Origin: Paractinoplanes deccanensis
GTDB taxonomy: Bacteria; Actinomycetota; Actinomycetes; Mycobacteriales; Micromonosporaceae
Length of the DNA: 64,000 nt
NCBI RefSeq assembly: GCF_016862115.1
Contig: NZ_BOMI01000146.1
Span: 118,904-182,903 of the forward strand
Direction: 5' to 3'
Below, piece after piece: positions 16,900-23,156 of this stretch. The notes under the pieces are model-generated. The model saw only the letters and a program-made list of their open reading frames with translations, was not told the DNA's origin and searched no databases. The position numbers and the translations under genes are program-made. Numbering within the stretch: the stretch's first letter is position 1; each line of letters begins with the position of its first letter.

Positions 16900-16915
16900 A
16901 TACCCCCAACGGTAT
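16900..16915. promoter_or_regulatory. CsoR/CstR-like operator (ATACCCCCAACGGTAT)
   Basis: The arms ATACC and GGTAT with a C-run centre resemble operators of CsoR-family repressors (copper or persulfide sensors). The site lies 20 bases before the SQR-like start, and persulfide-sensing CstR is known to control SQR genes. No CsoR-family gene is in this window. Confidence 0.5.
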
Positions 16916-16938
16916 GAACGGGGTGATCTCGCGCCCTA

Positions 16939-16952
16939 GGGAAGGACGTCCC
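16939..16952. promoter_or_regulatory. DevR-like box GGGAAGGACGTCCC
   Basis: The arms GGGA and TCCC with an N-rich centre fit the dormancy-box pattern. The centre is about 66 bases upstream of the SQR-like start on the minus strand, a normal distance for an activator. Confidence 0.4.
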
Positions 16953-17079
16953 CGGGGCCAGGGCCGCTGGGCACCAGTTCGCTCACCCTTCGTCACGCGG
17001 GTTGCCGCACAGAGTGATGGCGATCAATGGCAGAACCATGTCATGGTGAGCGGGCGTGGCGGGTGCGTGGGAGGTGCCG

Positions 17080-19635
17080 GTGCGATTCAAAGGCCATTTC
17101 CGGCCGCTCGCGGCCGCTCTGCTTGTTGCTGTCACCGGCATCCTGACCACGCTCGTCGGTATCGCGATCAACGGTGCGACAGGCGACGAGAAAGCGGCAT
17201 GGCCAGGCCCGCTCCGGCTGATCCAGACGAATCCGTGGCCGTCCGTCATTGTCCTCACCGCCGTAGGCGTCCTGGTGGCGATCCCGTTGTGGCGCCTCAG
17301 CAGCGGCTCCAGCGAGACGACGACGCCCAGCTCCGACACGACCGAGGACGACCGTGAGGTGGCCGGACTGCCCGAGTTCGTGCCCGGCACCCTGCGCGAC
17401 CGCCGAACCCCGCTCGACGCCCTCACGACGAAGATGACGCGGGACGAGGGAGTGTTCGTCCAGTTGGTGGGCGCGCCCGGCATCGGCAAGACCGCGATCG
17501 TCGCCGAGCTGCTGCGCAATCGGCCGGACAACGTCGGGGCGGGTTACCTGGCGGTTCGGGGGTTTCCCGGGGTCAACGCCTTCTCGGTGCTGGAGAGGCT
17601 CGCCTCGGCCGTCTCCGACCCTGGCGATCGACAGCGGTTGCTGGAACGTCTGAGCGACGGCGGCTCCGACCTGGTTATGCGGTCGAAGGACGTGCTCAGG
17701 GAGCTCGGAAAGAGCCGTGTCTGGCTGGTGGTCGACGACGCACAGGATCTCTTCGCGACCGGTGCGAGCGAGTGGCTGGACGAGGCACTCGGCCTGGTCT
17801 TCGACACCCTGAGGGACCAACGGGAGGAGCATCGCGTCAAGGTGCTCTTCGCCTCGGAGAAGCCGCTGCCTCGCCCCCGCGACATAGAGACAGTATCGGT
17901 GACGGCCGGACTGCCGCAGGAGTACTTCCGGGCATTCGTGGGCGACGTGGCGATCCCGGGCGCTCCCGCTCCACGCGTGGGCGCGCTGGCCAAGGCGACC
18001 GGCCGCCACCCCCGAACCGCCGAACTGGTCCTGGGCATTCAGGCGATCAAGGCAGAGACCGGCCCCGATCCGATCGATGTCGCGTCGGACTCCAAGGCTT
18101 TGACGAGGACGCTGCTGTCGAGCCTGGACGAGCCGCGGAGGCGCGCCCTCCGCCTCCTGGCGATCCTCGACCGGCCGGTCCGCCCGCCGGTGATCGCTCA
18201 CCTCGACGGACGGCCCTCCGACGAGGTGGGCGACGTGCGCGACGCGCTCGACCAACTGGTGCGCTGCCGGCTCATCCGGCGATACGACGATCACTACTAC
18301 GTGCCCGGCGGCGAGTCCGGCCGGATAACCACCAGAATTCCCGAGGCGGAGATCGCCTCGCAGCGCCGGAAGGCCGCGGAGTACTTGGCGGCAACCGTCC
18401 CCGGCCGAGACCCCGTTCGCCTCGACGATCTGGAGGACGATCTGCACGCCGTCGACCTCTTCGTCAGCGCCGGCGACCCGGGGCGGGCGGTCCGGTTGAT
18501 GGCCTCCCTGAACGACCGCTACCTCTTGGGCTGGGGACAGACCGCCGCGTTGACGCCGTGGCTGACCCGGGTCTCGGGCGAGCGTCTCAGCTTTCGCGAG
18601 CAGGTGCTCTACGTGATGCTGACCGGGCACGCGCTGGCTCAGCAGGGCAACCTCGAGAAAGCCATCGAGACGGTCGAGGGTGGCGTGCGCATGAGCGCCG
18701 GGCCGAAGCCGTCCACGACGTACCTGGCGTTCCTGGTGCAACTCGCCGCGTACCATTTCCGAGCCGGCCAGGTGGCGAAGGCGGCCGAGCACTATCAGAC
18801 CCTGCTGGACCAATCGCCCGCCGGACACAAGGGCGTGTCCACGGCGCATCTGGGTCTCGCGGTCTGCCTCGTCGAGGCCGGCGCCTTCGCGGAGGCCGAC
18901 GACCACCTCGACCGCGCCGAGTCGGACCGGCACTCCGCCGACCCGGACGTGGTCCTTCCCCTCCTCTACCTCCGAGCTTTGATCAGCTTTGAGCGTGGCC
19001 GGGACGATGAGAGCCTCGCTCGGCTCGAGGACTTGCGGAAACGGGCCGGGAACGACCGTGTCATGATCGCGCGCTGCGACGACCTGCAGGCCTGGGTCCA
19101 CCTGCTCCGGCGGGACCCCAAGCTCGCCGAGGACGCGGCGAGGCGTGCGCAGGATGTGGCGGTCCGGGTCGGCGATCCGGACCTCTGGAGCACCGCGCAC
19201 ACGACTCTCGCCTTCGTCGAGCTGACCAAGGGCTGCCCAGGCCCGGCACTCACCGCCGCGAAGCCGGCCACCCGGTATGCCCAGGGCGTGCTCGGCGCCG
19301 AGGCCTTCGCCATGCAGGGCGTCGCCTTCCTGCGCGACGGCAACAGAGGGGAGCCCACCCGGCGGGCCTTCGCCGAGGCGGTGGAGCTGGCTCGTGCCTT
19401 ACGCGAGACGTCGCCCGGAAGCTATCGCGCCTACGAGATCGAGGGTCTCGCGCTCTCCGGACTCGCGTTGCTGCAACCGGAGCGAGGTGAGCAGCCGGCG
19501 CTCGACGCCTATCTGGCGGCCCGGGACATCGTGGACTTGGGCGGTGCGCGATTCCGGCGGCGTGAGTTCTTCGCCACCCTGATCGCCGGCTCGCCGGGCA
19601 ACCCGTTGCCCCGGATCAAGGCACTGCTCGGCTGA
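17080..19635 (+). CDS. Membrane-anchored STAND NTPase with TPR repeats
   Basis: The 851-residue protein has two N-terminal membrane helices (about 8-30 and 50-70), then an NTPase domain with Walker A GAPGIGKTA near residue 128 and Walker B VWLVVDDAQD near 210, a winged-helix-like region (about 340-425), and 8-10 TPR-like helical repeats to the C-terminus. STAND proteins are ATP-driven switches; members with this layout act in signalling or defence. GTG 17080 is chosen for GGGAGG five bases upstream. The stop codon directly abuts the stop of the convergent NarL-type regulator. A second protein of the same layout lies at 42418-45054. No effector domain is recognised, so the partner is unknown. 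Confidence 0.85.
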   Translation: MRFKGHFRPLAAALLVAVTGILTTLVGIAINGATGDEKAAWPGPLRLIQTNPWPSVIVLTAVGVLVAIPLWRLSSGSSETTTPSSDTTEDDREVAGLPEFVPGTLRDRRTPLDALTTKMTRDEGVFVQLVGAPGIGKTAIVAELLRNRPDNVGAGYLAVRGFPGVNAFSVLERLASAVSDPGDRQRLLERLSDGGSDLVMRSKDVLRELGKSRVWLVVDDAQDLFATGASEWLDEALGLVFDTLRDQREEHRVKVLFASEKPLPRPRDIETVSVTAGLPQEYFRAFVGDVAIPGAPAPRVGALAKATGRHPRTAELVLGIQAIKAETGPDPIDVASDSKALTRTLLSSLDEPRRRALRLLAILDRPVRPPVIAHLDGRPSDEVGDVRDALDQLVRCRLIRRYDDHYYVPGGESGRITTRIPEAEIASQRRKAAEYLAATVPGRDPVRLDDLEDDLHAVDLFVSAGDPGRAVRLMASLNDRYLLGWGQTAALTPWLTRVSGERLSFREQVLYVMLTGHALAQQGNLEKAIETVEGGVRMSAGPKPSTTYLAFLVQLAAYHFRAGQVAKAAEHYQTLLDQSPAGHKGVSTAHLGLAVCLVEAGAFAEADDHLDRAESDRHSADPDVVLPLLYLRALISFERGRDDESLARLEDLRKRAGNDRVMIARCDDLQAWVHLLRRDPKLAEDAARRAQDVAVRVGDPDLWSTAHTTLAFVELTKGCPGPALTAAKPATRYAQGVLGAEAFAMQGVAFLRDGNRGEPTRRAFAEAVELARALRETSPGSYRAYEIEGLALSGLALLQPERGEQPALDAYLAARDIVDLGGARFRRREFFATLIAGSPGNPLPRIKALLG

Positions 19636-20238
19636 TCAGAGCCAGCCACGATGCTGCGCCATGATGAGCGCGTCCGTCCTGTCCCGAGCGCCCATCCGCG
19701 TGTAGAGATCGCGCAGCAGCCGGAACATCATGCGCTCGGAGTAGCCGGCTTCGGCCGCCAACCGCCCGACGGTGGCACCCTGGGCCAGGCCACGCAGCCA
19801 ATGGCGTTCGGCCGGCGACGGCTCGTCCGGCACGGCAGGGTCCGTTGCGGGCGCGGTCAGCTCGCGCAGCACGTCGACGGGGACCACGCTTTCGCCGCGG
19901 ACCACAGCTCGGAACCGCTCACGAAATGCCGCTGGGGTGGCGTCGCGAGCCATGACGCATGCCGCGCCAGCCCGAAGGGCACGCACGGAGTCACGCACGG
20001 ACATCTCCTCGAGCAGGGCGATGAGCACCAGATCGGAGGCCGTCCGGCGCAAACCTTCGAGGGTCCGCCAGTCCGCCTCACTCTTCAGGGTGAGGACCAC
20101 GACGGTGGTCTGCTCGTCTCGAACCCACCCGAAGAGATCGTCCGGCGTCTCCGGCTCGAATCCGGCATCGCGCAAGATCTCGACGACACCGTGCCGGAAG
20201 ACGGGCAGAGGATCGGCCACGGCGATCCGCACAAGCAT
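19636..20238 (-). CDS. NarL/LuxR-type regulator with a degenerate receiver
   Basis: The 200-residue protein has the fold pattern of a receiver (about 1-118) and a C-terminal LuxR-type HTH (LAQGATVGRLAAEAGYSERMMFRLLRDLYTRMG). The acidic pocket has one Asp (VADPLP), the phospho-acceptor position reads VVLTLKSE with Thr for Asp, and the conserved Lys is absent. It is therefore probably not controlled by phosphorylation. It has no adjacent kinase on its strand. A purine-rich GAGGAGGAGG lies about 10 bases before the ATG. It faces the STAND gene and may be functionally linked to it. Confidence 0.8.
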   Translation of the reverse strand: MLVRIAVADPLPVFRHGVVEILRDAGFEPETPDDLFGWVRDEQTTVVVLTLKSEADWRTLEGLRRTASDLVLIALLEEMSVRDSVRALRAGAACVMARDATPAAFRERFRAVVRGESVVPVDVLRELTAPATDPAVPDEPSPAERHWLRGLAQGATVGRLAAEAGYSERMMFRLLRDLYTRMGARDRTDALIMAQHRGWL

Positions 20239-20389
20239 GAGATCGTGGCCTCCTCCTCATCCGGGACAGACGCCCGTTGATCCTTGTCGACGCCCCGTCC
20301 CGTGCGCCAGCCGGACACTCCATGGCGGGGCTGTGCCATCATGATGGCGTCATGGACCGGCAGGCCAAACCGCACTTAGCGTCATCGAT

Positions 20390-20698
20390 ATGTCACCGTC
20401 CGGCGTTGCTCCAACATGGAGATCCGAAAGCTACTTCGACAACGACAGCGATCCCCCGGACATCACGGCGGCCGTCGAGAAATGTGCCGCGACCGCGGAG
20501 CAATCCGAAGAAGAGCTGTCGAAGCATTCCGTCGCGCTCTGCAGAGCGGCCACCCGGCTGGAAGTGGAGCGGACCGACAACCAAGCGCTGATCGACGCGC
20601 GGCAGCAACTGCGCGAGGCCGCCACCGCGGTGGAACGGGCATGCGAGTTGCTCCAGGACGCCCAGGCCAACAGCACGACCTTCCTCAGCGGCCGATGA
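20390..20698 (+). CDS. Small helical protein, hypothetical (102 aa)
   Basis: After a disordered acidic N-terminus (about 1-22) the protein is almost entirely helical and heptad-like (ITAAVEKCAATAEQSEEEL … LIDARQQLREAATAVERACELLQDAQ), so an antiparallel coiled-coil pair is likely. There is no ribosome site before ATG 20390, but a -10-like TAGCGT lies seven bases upstream, which suggests a leaderless transcript. The function is unknown. It lies between a divergent regulator and a histidine kinase gene. Confidence 0.55.
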   Translation: MSPSGVAPTWRSESYFDNDSDPPDITAAVEKCAATAEQSEEELSKHSVALCRAATRLEVERTDNQALIDARQQLREAATAVERACELLQDAQANSTTFLSGR

Positions 20699-20722
20699 GC
20701 TGACCGCGGGCACCCGCTTCGG

Positions 20723-20745
20723 CACCCAGCTGGCATGCTGGGGTG
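20723..20745. terminator. Possible hairpin between the coiled-coil gene and the kinase gene
   Basis: CCCAGC (20725-20730) and GCTGGG (20737-20742) pair around TGGCAT and can extend to CACCCAGC/GCTGGGGTG with one bulge. It may end the upstream transcript or act as an operator for the kinase gene, whose ribosome site starts about 8 bases later. Confidence 0.35.
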
Positions 20746-20763
20746 GACGAAGGGGAGCAGGCC

Positions 20764-22155
20764 GTGGGCATCGAGGCCGAGCTGCGCGCCGAGTTCGATC
20801 GCTCGGAGCGCAGGGAGATGGCGGTCTTCAACGCCCTGCCGTACGTCCTGCTGGCGGTCAGCACCCTGCTCACGCTGCTCCAGCCCCTCTGGGACGGGCC
20901 CGTGCCCGTCGCCGCCGTGCTCGGGCTCGCGGCCGCCGCCGCGCTCTGGGTGCTTTTCTTCCACACCCTGCACCCGGAATGGCACCGGAACCGCCCGGTG
21001 ATGGCCCTCTACTACGCGGGTCTCACGGTGCTCGCCGGCGCTCTCGTCGCGATCGCGCCGTTCTTCGGGCTGTTCGCCTTCGGCGGCTACCCGCAGGCGT
21101 TCGTCTACCTGAGTGGGCGGTGGCGCTACGCGGGTGTCGCCGCCACCGCGACGATCTCCGCGGTGGCGTACCTGGGCGGGCTGGAGAGCGCCGCCGGCGG
21201 CGCGTGGTGGGAATGGCTCGCCGTGTGGGCGGTCAACGTCGTGCTGGCCGCCGTGTTCTTCCACTTCGCCGATCTGACGCACCTGCGCAACGCCGAGCAG
21301 AGGCGGGCGCTCGCCGCGTTGCACGAGGCCAACCGGGAGCTGGAGGCGGCGCTGGAGGAGAACGCCGGCCTGCACGCCCAGCTGCTCGTGCAGGCCCGCC
21401 GGGCGGGCGTGCTCGACGAGCGGCAGCGGATGGCGCGGGAGATCCACGACACCGTCGCTCAGGGGCTGGCCGGCATCGTCACCCAGCTCCAGGCCGCCGA
21501 GCGGAGCCTGGACGCGGCGTCGAGCCCGCACCGGCGGGTGACGAACGCGATCGACCTGGCCCGCGAGAGCCTCACCGAGGCACGCCGCACCGTCCATGCC
21601 GTACAGCCGTCCCTGCTCGCCGAGGCCCGGCTCCCGGACGCGATCGACGACCTGGCGCGGCGCTGGGCGCGGGTGAACCACGTCGACGTGGTGGTGACCA
21701 CGACCGGCGACGCCCGCCCGCTGGATCCCGGCATCGAGGTGGCGCTCCTGCGTACCGCGCAGGAAGCCCTCGCCAACGTCGCCAAGCACGCGCAAGCCCG
21801 CCGGGCCGGGCTCACCTTGTCCTACATGGACGACGTGGTGACGCTCGACGTCCGGGACGACGGCGCCGGCTTCGAACCCGCCGCCCTCCGTGGCGCCGGC
21901 TCCGCGGAGGGCGGGTTCGGCCTCGCCGGCATGCGGCAGCGGGTGCGGCGCCTGGCGGGCCGCCTGGACATCGAGTCGGAGCCGGGCAACGGCACGGCGA
22001 TCTCGGCGACCGTGCCGGCCATCCCGCCGGGCGGCGGCGACCGCTCAGTGCGGGACGACGGCGTGGCCCCGGCCGCGGGCGATCAGCCAGCGGTTGACCG
22101 GGACGGTGACCACGAAGGCGACCGCCAGGGCAGCCGCCAGGGCAACCGCCAGTGA
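20764..22155 (+). CDS. NarL-family sensor histidine kinase (orphan)
   Basis: The protein is 463 residues from GTG 20764, which has AAGGGGAG six bases upstream. Five or six membrane helices fill about residues 20-170, followed by a coiled coil, a HisKA_3 box (AREIHDTVAQGLAGIV, His near 229) and a HATPase domain with EALANVAKHA, RDDGAGF and GFGLAGMRQR. The kinase fold ends near 22045 at GTAISATVPA. The last 37 residues are low-complexity and are probably read-through into antisense sequence of the DUF4396-like ORF. Kinases of this class usually precede a NarL regulator gene; none follows here, so the partner is elsewhere, lost, or the degenerate regulator at 19636. Confidence 0.88.
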   Translation: MGIEAELRAEFDRSERREMAVFNALPYVLLAVSTLLTLLQPLWDGPVPVAAVLGLAAAAALWVLFFHTLHPEWHRNRPVMALYYAGLTVLAGALVAIAPFFGLFAFGGYPQAFVYLSGRWRYAGVAATATISAVAYLGGLESAAGGAWWEWLAVWAVNVVLAAVFFHFADLTHLRNAEQRRALAALHEANRELEAALEENAGLHAQLLVQARRAGVLDERQRMAREIHDTVAQGLAGIVTQLQAAERSLDAASSPHRRVTNAIDLARESLTEARRTVHAVQPSLLAEARLPDAIDDLARRWARVNHVDVVVTTTGDARPLDPGIEVALLRTAQEALANVAKHAQARRAGLTLSYMDDVVTLDVRDDGAGFEPAALRGAGSAEGGFGLAGMRQRVRRLAGRLDIESEPGNGTAISATVPAIPPGGGDRSVRDDGVAPAAGDQPAVDRDGDHEGDRQGSRQGNRQ

Positions 22156-22245
22156 CAACCAGAACGCGAAGGTCGCCAGTCCGGCGTCCATGGCGCCGGG
22201 GATGGCCAGCAGGATCGCGTTGTCGTGATGCGCGTGCCCGCTCAC
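22045..22245 (-). CDS. Truncated DUF4396-like membrane protein (66 aa)
   Basis: The ORF reads IPGAMDAGLATFAFWLSLAVA followed by a long hydrophobic helix and VNRWLIARGRGHAVV, which is the conserved C-terminal third of DUF4396 proteins as I remember them. The N-terminal two thirds (usually two more helices) are missing; the first 14 residues instead read MSGHAHHDNAILLA. GTG 22245 overlaps the hydrolase stop as GTGA, so it could still be translated by coupling. It overlaps the 3' end of the convergent kinase gene by 111 bases. It may be a shrunken but expressed protein, or a remnant. Confidence 0.5.
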   Translation of the reverse strand: MSGHAHHDNAILLAIPGAMDAGLATFAFWLSLAVALAAALAVAFVVTVPVNRWLIARGRGHAVVPH

Positions 22246-23081
22246 GGCTGGTGGCGGCGGACGAAGGCGAGCGCGGTGTCCGCGACCTCACGCCAGCCGC
22301 TGTCGATGGTCAGCGAGTGCCCCCGGTTCGGCATCTCGACGATCTCGGTTGGGTTGGAGTTGTCCTTCTGCTGCTTGTAGGACGCGTTGGCGATGGCCCA
22401 CGGCACGGTGTGGTCCTTCTCCCCCGAGATGATCAGCAGCGGGCCGCGTTGCGGGTTGCCGGTGTCGACCTTGACCTCGGTCCACGGGTTGAGGTTGGCG
22501 GTGGCGGCCTGGAACAGCGGCTCGCCGGACGCCGGCACCGCGTACGTGGCGTACAGCTCCCGCGCCTCCTCCTCGGTGACCGCGTTGGCGAAGCCGTACC
22601 GGAACTGGTCGTAGGTGAGCGGGACGGCCCGGTGATAGTTGGCGGGGTTGCCGATGACGGCGCTCGCCACCCGCAGCGCGCTGATCGGCAGCGGCAGGAC
22701 ACCGCGGAACGGGGCCGGGTCGATCGCCACCGTCGCGGCGGACAGGCCGCGGCCGGCGCTGATCTGCGCGAGCAGGCCGCCGAACGAGTGCCCGATCACC
22801 GCCGGCTTGCGGTCGAGCTTGCCGATGAGCCCGCAGAAGTGGTCGGCGACCTGGCCGACGCTCTTCTTCGCGAACACGCCGGGGTGGGCGTTGGCCTCCT
22901 CGACGGTGTCCGGGTCGTCCGGCCAGCCGGGCACGACGGGCGCGTACCCGGCCTCGGCGAACACCTCGGCCCACCGCTGCCAGCTGGACGGCAGCAGCCA
23001 CAGCCCGTGGATGAACACGACCGGCGTGCGCCCACTGGCGTTGGCGGCCTCGACCTGGGCCAGATCCGTTTGCGGCGACAT
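22242..23081 (-). CDS. Alpha/beta hydrolase (non-haem-peroxidase/lipase-like)
   Basis: The 279-residue protein begins MSPQTDLAQVEAANASG, with GAGGAGAGC before the ATG. It has FIHGLWLLPSSW (oxyanion), GHSFGGL (nucleophile Ser near 117), GEKDHTVP (acid Asp) and NRGHSLTIDSGW (His). The short lid suggests a small or amphipathic substrate. It is coupled by GTGA to the truncated DUF4396 ORF. The LAL regulator gene lies 75 bases upstream on the same strand and may control it. Confidence 0.87.
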   Translation of the reverse strand: MSPQTDLAQVEAANASGRTPVVFIHGLWLLPSSWQRWAEVFAEAGYAPVVPGWPDDPDTVEEANAHPGVFAKKSVGQVADHFCGLIGKLDRKPAVIGHSFGGLLAQISAGRGLSAATVAIDPAPFRGVLPLPISALRVASAVIGNPANYHRAVPLTYDQFRYGFANAVTEEEARELYATYAVPASGEPLFQAATANLNPWTEVKVDTGNPQRGPLLIISGEKDHTVPWAIANASYKQQKDNSNPTEIVEMPNRGHSLTIDSGWREVADTALAFVRRHQP

Positions 23082-23156
23082 GTCAGCTCTCCTCGAACGC
23101 GTACGCGGGAACGGGATCACCGTAGGGGTGGCGCCGCCCCGCTCGCGTACGTCGGT

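Noticed and set aside
15812..16996. A single 394-residue hydrolase with an FAD-like N-terminus
   Set aside because: The alpha/beta hydrolase has its own AAGGAG and ATG at 16732; the upstream 49 codons match only the first strand of SQR-like flavoproteins, so a scar is likelier than a fusion.
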